Below are positions 49,039 through 60,881 of a stretch of 64,000 nucleotides of DNA, piece after piece. Source of the DNA: Cocos nucifera (taxonomy: Eukaryota > Streptophyta > Magnoliopsida > Arecales > Arecaceae); contig QRFJ01000298.1 in NCBI GenBank assembly GCA_006176705.1, positions 744,001 to 808,000 on the forward strand, written 5' to 3'. Positions within the stretch are counted from its first letter, which is position 1; the number at the start of each line of letters is the position of its first letter. Both the position numbers and the translations under genes were made by a program. A model generated the notes under the pieces. It was not told where the DNA came from and ran no database searches. It saw nothing but the letters and a program-made list of their open reading frames with translations.

Positions 49039-49268
49039 AAATCCTCCATATACATTTTCTTTAAGCTCTCTCCTCCATCTTGAAATTCTGCTACTTTCTT
49101 TACTGAGCATTCCATTTCTGTTGATCGAAAGAGCTAACTTGACCATCGGAGTGTCCTATCGGAGCCACCCCTCCTCTAGTTTAGACTTCTTTTGCAAGTC
49201 CCAACGGTGACCTTGGCTTCTCCAGCTCTGACCAGTTCCAACGTCAATCAAATTCCACACCAATAGAA

Positions 49269-49285
49269 TTAGTGCTAGAGGAAGG
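49269..49285 (+). promoter_or_regulatory. Degenerate primer binding site of element F
   Basis: TTAGTGCTAGAGGAAGG resembles the TTGGCGCTAGAGGAAGG-type start that follows many gypsy LTRs in monocots (from memory). The tRNA was not identified. Confidence 0.4.
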
Positions 49286-49386
49286 ATCCACTTTCTTTTG
49301 AGGTTTCCTTATTCTTAAAGGAGTGCTCAGCAAAAGCATTTTCTTCTTCTTCTCCCCTTCAAAGCTTTTCTTCCTCAATCGATTTC

Positions 49387-50900
49387 TTGGCAATGCCTTC
49401 CAGGAAGGCCTCGACTCGATGGTCAACCACCTCCGCAGTCAAATCCCATCCAGATCTATCCACCTCTATCTCATCCCTGGCATCTCAAGCTCCACCAGCA
49501 GTAATGATGGATATAGAGCAATTCAACCTATTGGTCCAGCAGGTTAGAGGCCTCACTGAAGCAGTATAGGCCATGCAACAGCAACGGCCTTCAGTGCCTG
49601 CCCAATCGAAGTAGGCTATACCAGAACCCCAGGATCTAGTATGGGGATGATCGAGTTGGGCGAGTCAGCCAGTAACTTCTAAAAAAGGGAAGCAAAGGGT
49701 AGAGAGCCCTTGCTTCGATCATGATTCGATCCCTGGGGGGACCTTATCCCCATTCTGTCAAAAGACTTTGGAGATCTACGATCGTGAGAATCTCCTGAAC
49801 CAAAAGCTATAAGAAATGAACTAATGGATTAAAGAACTCCATCATGCTCCTCCCTCTCACATCAACGACATTTGCACTGACCCTCCTTTCTCCCAACAAA
49901 TCATGCAGGAAGCAATCCCACCGAACTTCAAGCTCCCACAGTTCGAGAGCTACGATGGGACTGCTGATCCGATCGATCATCTGGAGGCCTTTCAAATAAT
50001 GATGCTGCTCCATGGCACGCTCGATGCCATCCTATGCCAAGCTTTCTGCTTCATCCTGAAGGGAGTAGTCTGGAACTGATACTCGACTCTTAAGTCGGGT
50101 ATTATCTTTTTTTTCGATCAAATAAGCCATCAATTCGCATCTCACTTCATCAGCCGTCGATGTCCCTGACGAGGTTCAAATTTCCTCATCCATGTCTAGC
50201 AGAAGGAAGGAGGGTCCATTCGAGTCTATGTCAACCACTTCAATGCTGCTGCTTTAGAGGTCCAAAACTTGGACCAGTCCGTTGCAATGGTCGCACTAAA
50301 GGGCGGCCTCCAAAAAGATGATCTGCTATTCTCTATGGAGAAAAAGTATCTCAGAGATTTTGCTGATATGATAGCCTGGGCTAATGGTTACGCTCGGACG
50401 AAAGAGGCCTTCAAGATGAAGGATGAAGAAGCCTTGGGAGAGCAGCAGGCAGGTGATTCAAGCAAGCCCATAGTTGAAGAAAAGTCGAGCGAAGCTCGGC
50501 CACGCTCTAGAACTCCTCTTGAGCGCAGATGAGTTCGAACTCCTCAAGCTCATCGTTAGAGAAGCCCTAATCAAAGGGCACGGTAGAACTCTCCCCTCAG
50601 AAGGTTCCACACCTATGCTCCCCTTAATGCTTCGAAGACTCAAGTTCTGATGGGGATCAAGGATTAGCTACCGAGGTCAAAGAAGATGCGGTCTCATCCC
50701 GACAAGCAAAATCCTAATAAGTACTGCCTCTACCATCATGACTATGGTCATGATACTGAGGAATGCATCCAGCTTCAAGACGAGATCAATGAGCTCATCA
50801 GACGAGGTTGGCTTGGTCGATTTCTATGACGTCGGCCTAAAGTAAGAAAAGATCAGCCAAGGGCACTGCCCCAGCCTGAACCATCAAGAAGAAAAGAGCA
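49387..50900 (+). pseudogene. Element F gag
   Basis: The start at 49387 is the first ATG of a frame that runs into DIEQFNLLVQQVRGLTEAV and then a TAG at 49567. The Retrotrans_gag domain lies at about 49880-50420: KLPQFESYDGTADPIDHLEA, a stop at about 50079, VYVNHFNAAALEVQNLDQS and ADMIAWANGYARTKEAF. A zinc-knuckle-like block at about 50718-50790 reads YCLYHHDYGHDTEECIQL, and then INELIRRG. This is the usual Tat gag layout. Gag builds the particle shell; multiple stops (for example in the region 50040-50170) make this copy inactive. Confidence 0.78.
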
Positions 50901-50999
50901 ACAAGGAGATCGGCCACCCCTCGGCATCATCAACACCATTTTTGAGAGACTTTGATGGGGAGAGGCTAGTGGATCGGTAGGAAAAGCAAAGAAGCATAG

Positions 51000-51305
51000 G
51001 ACTGAAGAACCAATAACTTTCATTGGTGAAGATGCACAAGGATTCTAGTTCCTGCATAATGATATGATTGTAATCTCTCTAAATATTGCTGACTATGATG
51101 TACGCCACATTTTGATAGATAATAGAAGCTCTATCGATGTCTTATTTTATGATGCTTTCTCTAAAATGTCTATACCTAATAACCATCTGAGACCTATAAA
51201 TTCTCCATTGGTGGGTTACATTGGTGATGCTATGCCAGTTGAGGGAATAATAACACTAACTATGGCTACAAGATAATACCCTAAATGAGCTAGAGCATAA
51301 GTCGA
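51000..51305 (+). pseudogene. Element F protease
   Basis: The frame at 51064-51276 reads HILIDNRSSIDVLFYDAFSK then LRPINSPLVGYIGDAMPVEG, the layout of Tat proteases. The catalytic DSGSS is DNRSS, so the Gly is lost. Upstream (51000-51060) is ITFIGEDAQG-like wording. The enzyme would cleave gag-pol. Confidence 0.78.
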
Positions 51306-53030
51306 CTTTTTGGTAATGAAAGCTCCATCTGCTTACAACGCAATTCTCAGTCGATCTGATCTGAATGCACTTCGGACAGTAGTATCCACTTATTATGTAA
51401 AGATGAAGTTCTCAATAGGTCATGGGGTTGGAGAGGTCAGAGGAGATCAAGCTCTGGCAAGGCATTGCTACTCCATCGCCTTACAAAATAGTGGCCAACC
51501 CAACCTTTGTCCAGTTGACAGGCTGGATGTTCGCGATGACCTTATTGAGGAGCGGGGTGAATCCATGGAAGACCTGGTAGCCATCTCTCTAGATGATGGG
51601 AACATAGAACACACGGTGCAGATTGACTCTAGCTTGGATGGAGAAGTTCGAAAGTAGCTCATTGCCTTCTTGCAGAAGAATGTCGATGCCTTTGTCTGGG
51701 TCCCTACAGACATGCCAGGAATTGACACCGAGGTCATGAAGTATCGACTGGCTGTTGATCCCAAATGTAGACCAATGAAAGAAAAAGTTTGAAGCCATGC
51801 ACTAGAAAGATAGAAGGCGATAGCAGAGGAAGTGGACAAACTCCTTAAAGCTAGGTTCATTCGAGAAGTCAACTATCCGAGTTGGATCTCCAATGTGGTC
51901 CTAGTCAAGAAGGCCAATGGCAAATGGAGAATGTGCATAGACTTCAAAAAGTTGAACAAGGCCTTTCTAAAAGACAGTTACCCCTATCCAGAATTGATCA
52001 ACTGGTGGATGCAACTTCGGACCATAAGTTTCTCATCTTCATGGATGCCTTCTCCAACTACAATCAAATCCAAATGGCACCGAAGGATGAGGAGAAAACT
52101 ACTTTTATTACTGACCGTGGTTTTTATTGTTGCAGGATCATGCCTTTCATGCTAAAAAATGTAGGTGTGACATATCAGCATCTGGTCAATAAGATTTTTA
52201 GAGAGCAAATCGACTGCAACATGGAGGTCTACATAGACGACATGCTTGTCAAGAGCCAAACTTCAATCAATCATGTGGCCGACCTTGAAGAGACCTTCAA
52301 TGCTCTTCGAAGATATAAGATGAAGTTGAATCCGATCAAGTGCACCTTCGGAGTAACCTTGAAAAAATTTTTGGGGTTCATGGTCTCGAGGTGGGGAATC
52401 AAGGCCAACCCAAAGAAGATCCGAGCCATCCAGAAAATGACTGCCTCAAAATCAATAAAAGAAATTTAGTACCTAATTAAAAAAGTGGCATCTTTGAATC
52501 ACTTTGTCTTGAGGTTGGCTGACCGGTGCATGCCTTTCTTCCAGGCCCTCAAACAATCGAAGAACTTCTGTTGGACTACAAAATGCCAACAAGCGTTCGA
52601 AGAGCTCAAAAGCTACCTTGGCTTGCCTCCTCTGCTGGCTAAATCCAAACTTGGAGAAGGATTATTTCTATACTTGACAGTCTCTTAAACAGCCCTCACG
52701 GTGATTTTAGTCAAAGAAGAGATGAAAATGCAGTGGCCGATCTACTATATAAGCCTAGTCCTGAGGGATGCAGAGATCAGATACACTAAATTAAAAAAAT
52801 TAACTTACGCTCTTTTGATTACAGCCAGGAGACTTTGGCCCTATTTTTAGGGGCACACAATAACACTCCTCACTGATCAGCTAATCAAAATAGTTCTTCA
52901 TCGAATAGATGCCTCTAGGAGAATCGCAAAGTGGGCAATTGAGCTCACAGAGTTCGACATCAACTATCAACCATGATCGTCAATCAAAACTTAGATACTG
53001 ACCAATTTTATAGTTGAATGTACGATCCTA
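51306..53030 (+). pseudogene. Element F reverse transcriptase and first RNase H
   Basis: The block 51310-51657 has APSAYNAILSRSDLNALR and VGEVRGDQALARHCY, the Tat linker. RT proper has WISNVVLVKKANGKWRMCID (51880-51940), a frameshift near 52000, FMDAFSNYNQIQMAPKDEE with the first catalytic Asp, and VYIDDMLVKS at 52227-52256 (YIDD, both Asp present). KKFLGFMVSRWGIKANPKK and the thumb region follow to 52688. The first RNase H spans about 52690-53030 (EIRYTKLKKLTYALL, TITLLTDQ, IAKWAIELTEFDINYQP), with stops at 52686 and 52836. Confidence 0.82.
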
Positions 53031-53102
53031 GATGATGTTGAACCTGAGCAAAATGAGACCAGCATTCCATGGCTACAACCGAGCTTCTCCAAAGAAAGAG
53101 CA

Positions 53103-53580
53103 GACCTTTTCGAAGGTTTTTGAGCCCTGTATGTGGATAGCTCTTCCAATGCTTTCAGTGCAGGAGCTGGACTGATCTTGATCAACTCGAAAGGGGTTAT
53201 TGTCGAGTATGCACTGCATTTCGAGTTTCCTACAATGAACAACGGAGCAAAATATGAAGATCTGATAGTAGGGCTGAAGATAGCAAAAGAACTAGAAGCA
53301 GATTGGCTCCGAGCTTATAGTGATTCATAATTGATAGTGGGATAGGTTAGCGGCGATTACGAGGCTTGAAAGGAAAACATGATAAAATACCTTGAGAAAG
53401 TGAAGAGCTTGATCCCGATATTCAATAGTTTCAATATCCAATGGAACCTAAGGGCGAAAGATGCCAGAGCCAACCTTCTATCCAAATTAACAACACTTGC
53501 CCCCAATGAACTTTCGAAGGAAGTATACTTTGAAGTACTAAAATGCCCAAGTTCGAAAGAGCCACTAACTGCCATGTAGA
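53103..53580 (+). pseudogene. Element F second RNase H domain
   Basis: After a stop at about 53122 the frame reads LYVDSSSNAFSAGAGLILIN, EYALHFEFPTMNNGAKYEDL and AYSDS. These supply the Asp, Glu and Asp of an RNase H fold. It lies between the first RNase H and integrase. A second, plant-type RNase H at this position is a known mark of the Tat lineage. A further block NLRAKDARANLLSKL (53440-53500) gives the last acidic position. It is interrupted by stops at about 53328 and 53369. Confidence 0.78.
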
Positions 53581-53589
53581 TTGACCATA

Positions 53590-54830
53590 AGCCCTACTAG
53601 ATTGATCCATTGACTGCTTAGCTCAGAGGCGGAACTCTCCCTCACGATCCAAAGGAAGCTCTAAAATTGAGGAACCAGGCCTCCCGGTATGTACAATACG
53701 AAGATAAACTATATAAGAGATCATATTCTTTGCCACTTTTAAAATATCTTCGACCTTTCGAGGCTGATTTTGTATTATGGAAAGTGCATGAAAGAGATTG
53801 TAGAAACCATCTGGGTGCTAGATCCCTATCTCAGAAGCTACTTTACTAAGATTATTATTGGCCGACTATGCACCATGATTGCATCGAATATGTTAGAAAG
53901 TGCGATCACTGTCAAAGGCATGCAAATATACAAAGACAGCCAACCTTCGAGCTTACCCCACTAAGCATCCCTTGGCTATTTGCATAATAGGAAATGGATA
54001 TACTTGGCCCCTTCTCGGTGGCACCTGAACAATGAAAGTTTCTCTTAGTTGCGATCGACTACTTCACCAAATGGATCGAGGCCAAACCCCTCGCAAAGAT
54101 TACTAAAGCCAAAGTGTAAGACTTCATCTAGAAGTTGATTGTTTATAGATTTGGCCTGCCCCAAATCCTTATTACAGATAATGGATGATAATTTATTAGA
54201 AGAAAGTTTGCTGAATTCTATGAAGATTTGAACATCTCCCATAACATCACGGTAGTAGCTCATCCGCAAGCGAACAGCAAAACAGAAGTGACTAACAGAA
54301 TCTTATTGCAAGGCATCAAGGCAAGGCTTGAAAGAGCAAGGGAGACTTGGGCGGATGAACTTTACCATGTCCTATGGACATACCGAACTACCTAGAAGCT
54401 AACAACTAGAGAAATAGCGTTCGCTCTGACTTTTGGAATGAAAGCAGTCATCTCGATAGAGCTCAAGCTACCGTCGGCATAGGTTGTAGCCTTCAGCAAG
54501 CAATGCAATTCGTAGGACCTCAGAGCAAACCTTGATCTACTAGAGGAAAAATGAGAAGAAGCCCAAGTTCGGATGGCTACTTATAGACGAAGAGTGGCCT
54601 GCTACTGTAACTCTAGAGTCAAAGGCAAAATATTCAAAGTGGGAGACTTGGTACTTCAACGAGTAGCCATTTCACAACCTCAAAATCAAGAGAAGCTCAC
54701 CCCAAACTGGGAAGGTTCTTATGAAGTCAAAGAGGTCATCCGATCTGAATCTTATTACTTGAAGAAGCTCGAAGGCACCGATCTCCTACGCTCATGGTGC
54801 TCGGAGAACTTACGCATGTACTATCAATAA
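53590..54830 (+). pseudogene. Element F integrase
   Basis: The zinc-binding HHCC region is VHERDCRNHLGARS (His, His) then CIEYVRKCDHCQRH (two Cys) at about 53785-53935. The catalytic core has EMDILGPFSVAPEQ (Asp, near 53993), LPQILITDNG (Asp, near 54160) and PQANSKTEVTNRIL (Glu, near 54270), so D, D, E are all present. The C-terminal part (54573-54830) has KGKIFKVGDLVLQRVA and LTPNWEGSYEV, ending in TAA. There is no chromodomain. Stops at about 53850, 53987, 54118 and 54400 break it. Confidence 0.83.
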
Positions 54831-55261
54831 TCTCATTTCAATAAAAATCTTCTTATTTTAATATCTTCGATCTTGGTACAAAACTATGATGTTAGAAAAT
54901 AGCCTTCCAAACTTTATCATCAGATGAAGTTAGCCCTATTAGGAATAGGAGGAGAACCTCATCCTAACATTGAGCTAAAGTGAAGACCTCGGTTACTTAA
55001 GTCGGGATATGGGAAGAGGCCCTTTCAATGGCCCTTTTATGCTCCTATAGTCCTATTAGGAATAGGAGGAAAACCTCATTCTAATATTGAGCTAAAGTGA
55101 AGACCTCGGTTACCTAAGCTGACATGCGAGGAGATGTAGGTGGTGTGGTGCTCCCAAGCCTTGGGAGGCCATGGGCAGAGCCAGGATGAGGGCTCTAGAG
55201 AGGCTAGGATAGGTATGGTCCTAGGGCTAGGACAGGAGTTGTCCTAGGGTAGAGGTAGCAT
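54831..55261 (+). other. 3' untranslated part of element F with 117-bp duplication
   Basis: Two copies of a block begin CCTATTAGGAATAGGAGG at 54935 and 55052 (period 117 bp) and share 'gagctaaagtgaagacctcgg'. After about 55130 the text changes to a G-rich stretch with repeated TCCTAGGG words (55210-55250). No gene seen. Cut at 55262 by element G. Confidence 0.7.
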
Positions 55262-57545
55262 TGAAGGAAAAAATCTATTTTTTGGGTTAGATTCGTTCAG
55301 ATCTAATTTGATCAAGAAAAATATTTCAAAAAAAAATTTCTTAGATCTAAATCAGATCTGATTTAATGGATCTAATAAAATAAAAATAAATTAAATTAAA
55401 TTAGATTTAATTTATACCTTGTTCTTGGGTAATCTTATTATCCTGTGATGATCCTACTGATTGCCTGAGGTTCTGGATGTAGCCATGCAATCGCCTAGCC
55501 TCTATCGGTATCTACTTGGGCAAGATTTGGATATCTTCTTCTTCTCAATCTTTCCTCCAAAGATTAAATCTAGATCTGATCTTGAAGATCTTCAAAATAA
55601 CTTTTGAAGATCTGATGTTGTCTCTTGCAGCAGTGCTGCCTTCTTTCTTTCTTGTCGCCTTTTTCTTGCCTGGATCGCACCAAACTGAAGCCCAAAGCCC
55701 CTTAGGCATGGAGAGGAGAGAGAGGATCAGAGGTAGGCATGGAGGAGAGAGGGAGATGGCTATGTGGCATGGGCAAGGGGAGAACCTCTTCAAAGCTAAG
55801 CGCAGACAGGATTTATATAGACCCTGCTACACCATGCAATGCCATATCATCCCAACCAATCACGTCTCTTCATGCAATCAGATCTAAATCTGATTAGTGG
55901 GATGACATCACCTAATTCAATTAGATGAGAGCCCCTCTCCAACACCCTTAGGTGGTGCCAAGACTGGTCAAAGCAAAGTCCTTTGAAGCCACCTAGTTTG
56001 ATTCCAAGAAGCAACTTGGAGTCCCATCTGTATGGGACTCCAGGCATCCCTATCCTTGGGCGCATGCCTCCCTAGGCATGCGCCCCCTCCTTTCCATGCG
56101 CCCCCTCCTTTCCTCTTTCTAGCAAGCGGACAAGCCCCTATCTGCTCTCCTATGGGTGCATGAAATATGGGTAGATGTCTAAGTGTCAAAGGTCAAGATT
56201 TGACCAAAGTCAAAAGACAAGAATTAGTAGATGATGAAAAATGGTAGGTATTGTCTCAAATTTATCTCATAAATTAAGACAATTCTTTTCTGATCTAGAC
56301 AAGCTTCAGTCAGACCATGTAAAGGTACTTGAGTGAGTCCAAACATATTTGGCTCAGTCGAGATAACTTTTGATGATTGTAGAAGGAGAACATTAGGCTC
56401 AATCGTGTGCTAGCACGATTTCTTTGAACCTAATTGAATCTAATTCAAATCAATTGAACTGGGTTAGTCCAATTGATGATATCCAGATCCAAACCCTTAT
56501 TTGTGTGATCCAATTAGGTTTAGTTCTGTATGGTAATGGGATATGTCGTGATCTCTATCATCGACATCATCAAAACACCTTCTGATGGATCAAAACTTTT
56601 CTAATTCAGACAACTAGAATGATCGATCATCCAAATCATTCTAATTGCTCTCAAAATCCATCAGTGACACCATCAGTATATGGTGGTAGTCCATCAAAAC
56701 TGAAAACGAACCTCTTGATGCAGTATATGTGTGATTAAGTTCTTCTATCTTGAGCCCCAATCAGATTAGGGTTAAGGTGAACTCATCAAACCCTAATTTT
56801 TGTCATATAATTTAATCATTTGATTCAAGTCCGATGTGAAAACCTTAATAAAAACTCTTTCTATTATTTCACTTTGCCATGGCCATGGGCTTATGGACAT
56901 GATTCTCATGATCATCATAGGGCTACTCCTCATCCACCAAGGTAGATAGATTCTCTCTTGGTGTAATCCAATTCCTATAATGAACATGCTATAGCCAACA
57001 TACACCTTAGGGTTCTGAATGGCTAGGAGACTAAGTCATGGTGTAGTCAAACTATAACACCCTCAAGGTGAATTACCGATGCACCTTAGGTCAAAGAACC
57101 AAACACACCACTATAGCTTCGAGCTAGTCATCGACGAGAAGGTAGACTTCCTTATGACTGCTCGAGGTGGTCATGCTCAGTGCTCTCATTCTCTAACGAG
57201 TATCTATACTCTCGCTTCGGTGTCTCTACACCGTAGACTCAAGACTCATCTACTATAAAGAAGCGATTGTACACCAACCTTCTGGATCAATCACCATTCT
57301 TATGATGATCCTACGGTCGGGAGCATTTTATGAGTTAATAACGAAAATTCATGTCTTAAATTTTCAACTTTTAAAAATAAGAATTATCATTATCATTAAC
57401 TCAAGGGATGTATCACAGACACTAAATATACATTATGATAGAAAATAATATATTTTATTATTTATAATCAAAATTATAATTTAGCCCTTAGAAAAGTACA
57501 ATAATTATCAGTCAATTCTGGCTTCTAGGACACACATATCTAACA
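55262..57545 (-). repeat. Element G 3' LTR
   Basis: 2284 bp, plus strand TGAAGGAAAAAATC to ATATCTAACA, the same termini as E. It contains an 18-bp perfect tandem duplication (ATGCGCCCCCTCCTTTCC at 56078 and 56096). Confidence 0.87.
55811..55819 (-). promoter_or_regulatory. TATA box of element G LTR
   Basis: The minus strand reads CTATATAAATCC across this point. The equivalent site in E's 3' LTR is TTTATAAATAAA, so the promoter position is shared in the family. Confidence 0.6.
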
Positions 57546-57559
57546 AACTCCCACTTGAC
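57546..57559 (-). promoter_or_regulatory. Polypurine tract of element G
   Basis: GTCAAGTGGGAGTT on the minus strand, directly beside the LTR; repeated at 60882-60895 in the second assembled copy. Confidence 0.82.
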
Positions 57560-59505
57560 CTAAAGCTAATTGGTTATAAAAATCTAAAGTTCCATCTTCT
57601 CAAGATGGGCTCAATCTTTTGCTGGCCTAACGACTTTGTGAGTGGGTGAGTGGGTCCGTCGCATTGTCTGTGGAGTCGACTCTCTTGACCTTGACGTAAC
57701 CCTTCTCGAGGTAATCGTGGATGAGGTGGTATCACCGCTCGATGTGCTTGAATTTTTTATGAGACCTCGACTTCTTAGCAAGGGCTATGGTGACATTATT
57801 GGCGTAGTAAAGAGGAATGGCATCTGATGGCATCACTCCGATCTCTGCAGCAAACTTTTTGTACCAAAATGCCTCCTTCGCAGCTTCTAATGCAGCGATG
57901 TATTCTGCTTCCATGATGGAATCTACTATCATTGTCGCTTGAAACTCTCCAACATAGTGCCACATTACACACAAATAGACTCCCAAGATGTCGACTTTCG
58001 ATCATCTTAAATCGGACATAAATCCAAGTTTGTATACCCCTGGACTTGGAGTTCTCCATTACCAAAAACCAACAACATATCCTTAGTTCTTCTCAAGTAT
58101 TAGGATACATTCACAGAAGTCCAGTGTTTTCACCTAGATTCAATGATATCTACTCATGACACACAAATGGGTATATCAGTCACGTACATAACATGGCATA
58201 CATGAGACCCCCATGGCTGAAGCATAAGGGATCTTGCTCATGTGTTCTATCTCCTCAGGTGTGCTAGGGCACATCTTCTTGGAGAGAATTCCATGTCTGA
58301 AGGATACCAACCCCTCTTAGAGTTTTTTCATGCTAAAACCTCTTTAGCACTTCCTCTATGTGCTATTCTAAAAAAAGCCGAGATCCTATTGTCTATCTCT
58401 TATAGTCTTAATTCCTAGAAAAAGGGATGCTTCTCCTAGATCTTTTGTAGAGAATTCTTTGGATAACCATATTTTAACTATGGTCAACATGGGAATATCA
58501 TTCCCAATAAGGAGGATATCATCCACTACAATACGAGGAAGATAACAACGCTCCCACTGATCTCTTTGAAGACACATGGTTCCTTCTTATTTTTGATGAA
58601 ACTAAATAATTTGATCACATCATTAAAATGAGTATTCTAACTCTGAGATGCTTGGTTAAGTCCATATATGGACCTTTGTAGTTTGCATACCTTATGATCA
58701 GCATCACTGGATGTGAAATCTAGCGGTTGTTCCATATAGATATCTTCCTCAAGGTATCTATTTAAAAATATATTTTCACATCCATTTGCCATATTTCATA
58801 ATCAAAATAGGCTGCAATAGCAAGCAATATGTGGATGAATTTCATCATAGCTATTGATGAAAAGGTATCCTGATAGTCAATGCCTTCACATAGACTATAC
58901 CTTTTTGCCACTAATCTAGCTTTGAATGTCTCACATTCCCATCTGCACCAATCTCTCTGTAGATCCATTACACCCAATAGGTACTATACCTTTTGTGGAT
59001 CTACCAAGGTCCAGACTTGGTTTGGGCATTGAGTCAATTTCTAACTTCATTGCCTCTAACCATTTCTTGAAGTCGATATCCGATATCTCTCGTCATAGGT
59101 TTTGGGATCATCACCATACCCCATTACCTACGAGGAATATTTTCTTTGCTTCCTCTGAAATAGTACCTAAGTACTCTAGGGGGATGGAAATCCTTTCCGA
59201 TCTATAAGGTGGAGGAGGTAGTATTGAATTGGCTCAACCTGATTTGGTTTCATTGGTCCTTAGCTCGTTACTTTTGTGAGACTTTCTCCTCGCTTGATCT
59301 GCTTTCCAATGCACTATCTTGAATAAACTATTTTTCAAGAAAGATGGCATGTTGACTCATAATCACATTATGAATCTTCTAGAATATAAAAATAATATCC
59401 TAATGACTCTTTAGGAATCCTATAAATTGAGCTCTAAAAGATCTATAGTCTAACTTATCCGCTTGTGTCTTTTGACATGGTCGGACAATCCCCATTTTGA
59501 GATGA
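57560..59505 (-). pseudogene. Element G RT and RNase H, copy left of gap, indel-rich
   Basis: RNase H is readable at 57986-57732 (SIMEAEYIAALEAAKEAFWY with the catalytic Glu; PLYYANNVTIALAKK, where the usual Asp is Ala). RT remnants follow at 58577-58386 (VVDDILLIGNDIPML, LGEASLFLGI) and 58977-58762 (EIWQMDVK). Compared with 60896-62860 it lacks many single bases (for example around 57940-58000 and 58085-58180), so frames are shorter. The SMYGLKQAS-equivalent region near 58640-58700 is present here but replaced in the other copy. The YVDD codons read with a one-base loss (near 58525) shared by both copies. Confidence 0.75.
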
Positions 59506-59530
59506 NNNNNNNNNNNNNNNNNNNNNNNNN
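59506..59530. other. Assembly gap of 25 N
   Basis: A run of exactly 25 N. The text to the left ends inside integrase wording (GATGA) and the text to the right restarts inside G's LTR. Confidence 0.99.
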
Positions 59531-60881
59531 ATTTGACCAAAGTCAAAAGAAGACAAAGAAATTAGTAGATGATGAAAAAATGGTAGGTATTTGTCTCAAT
59601 TTATCTCAATAAATTAAGACAATCCTTTCTGATCTAGACAAGCTTCAGTCAGACCATGTAAAGGTACTTGAGTGAGTCCAAACATATTTGGCTCAGTCGA
59701 GATAAACTTTTGATGATTGTAGAAGGAGAACATTAGGCTCAATCGTGTGCTAGCACGATTTCTTTGAACCTAATTGAATCTAATTCAAATCAATTGAACT
59801 GGTTAGTCCAATTGATGATATCCAGATCCAAACCCTTATTTGTGTGATCCAATTAGGTTTAGTTCTGTATGGTAATGGGATATGTCGTGATCTCTATCAT
59901 CGACATCATCAAAAACCTTCTGATGGATCAAAACTTTTCTAATTCAGACAACTAGAATGATCGATCATCCAAATCATTCTAATTGCTCTCAAAATCCATC
60001 AGTGACACCATCAGTATATTGTGGTAGTCATCAAAACTTGAAAACGAACCTCTTGATGCAGTATATGTGTGATTAAGTTCTTCTATCTTGAGCCCCAATC
60101 AGATTAGGGTTAGGTGAACTCATCAAACCTAATTTTTGTCATATAATTTAATTATTTGATTCAAGTCCGATGTGAAACCTTAATAAAAACTCTTTCTATT
60201 ATTTCACTTTGCCATGGCCATGGGCTTATGGACATGATTCTCATGATCATCATAGGGCTACTCCTCATCCACCAAGGTAGATAGATTCTCTCTTGGTGTA
60301 ATCCAATTCCTATAATGAACATGCTATAGCCAAACATACACCTTAGGGTTCTGAATGGCTAGGAGACTAAGTCATGGTGTAGTCAAACTATAACACCCTC
60401 AAGGTGAATTACCGATGCACCTTAGGTCAAAGAACCAAACACACCACTATAGCTTCGAGCTAGTCATCGACGAGAAGGTAGACTTCCTTATGACTGCTCG
60501 AGGTGGTCATGCTCAGTGCTCTCATTCTCTAACGAGTATCTATACTCTCGCTTCGGTGTCTCTACACCGTAGACTCAAGACTCATCTACTATAAAGAAGC
60601 GATTGTACACCAACCTTCTGGATCAGTCACCATTCTTATGATGATCCTACGGTCGGGAGCATTTTATGAGTTAATAACGAAAATTCATGTCTTAAATTTT
60701 CAACTTTTAAAAATAAGAATTATCATTATCATTAACTCAAGGGATGTATCACAGACACTAAATATACATTATGATAGAAAATAATATATTTTATTATTTA
60801 TAATCAAAATTATAATTTAGCCCTTAGAAAAGTACAATAATTATCAGTCAATTCTGGCTTCTAGGACACACATATCTAACA
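59531..60881 (-). repeat. Second assembled copy of element G 3' LTR (partial)
   Basis: It matches 56198-57545 almost base for base. Differences are mostly one-base insertions or deletions, densest within the first 130 bases after the gap. Confidence 0.88.

Larger units (their letters stand above)
46646..49262 (+). repeat. Probable 5' LTR of element F (left limit unsure)
   Basis: The right part is typical of Tat LTRs: TATA box at 49030, then 'taacttgaccatcggagtg', 'tcggagccacccctcctctag' and a 'gacttcttttgcaagtc' block. These resemble the conserved R/U5 wording I recall from such elements. The left part (46646-47060) may belong to the same LTR or to another LTR fragment; it carries words such as 'tcggagttggctccgatgga'. 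A 50-bp block at about 47093 is duplicated at about 47184 (ATGAC, GGCCTGACTTAGGACCTCG wording). Two further tandem arrays lie in U3. Without the 3' LTR the start cannot be fixed. Confidence 0.55.
46646..55261 (+). mobile_element. Ty3/gypsy element F, Tat lineage, plus strand
   Basis: It has an LTR-like upstream region with TATA box, a degenerate primer site near 49269, then gag, protease, RT, RNase H, a second RNase H and integrase in gypsy order (integrase last). The EVRGDQ.LAR.CY motif after protease, the second RNase H and the lack of a chromodomain point to the Tat (Ogre/Retand-type) group. Its left end meets B's interrupted 5' LTR. Its 3' LTR is not present: copia element G starts at 55262. 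All genes are broken. Confidence 0.82.

Noticed and set aside
55516..55887. 123-codon plus-strand frame with a hydrophobic stretch
   Set aside because: It lies wholly in the G LTR, antisense to its TATA box region, and is not kept in E's LTRs.
57642..57827. Repeated 61-codon plus-strand frame (MGEWVRRIVC start), also at 60976-61161
   Set aside because: It is antisense to the well-supported RNase H of element G, and the second copy is the assembly duplicate.
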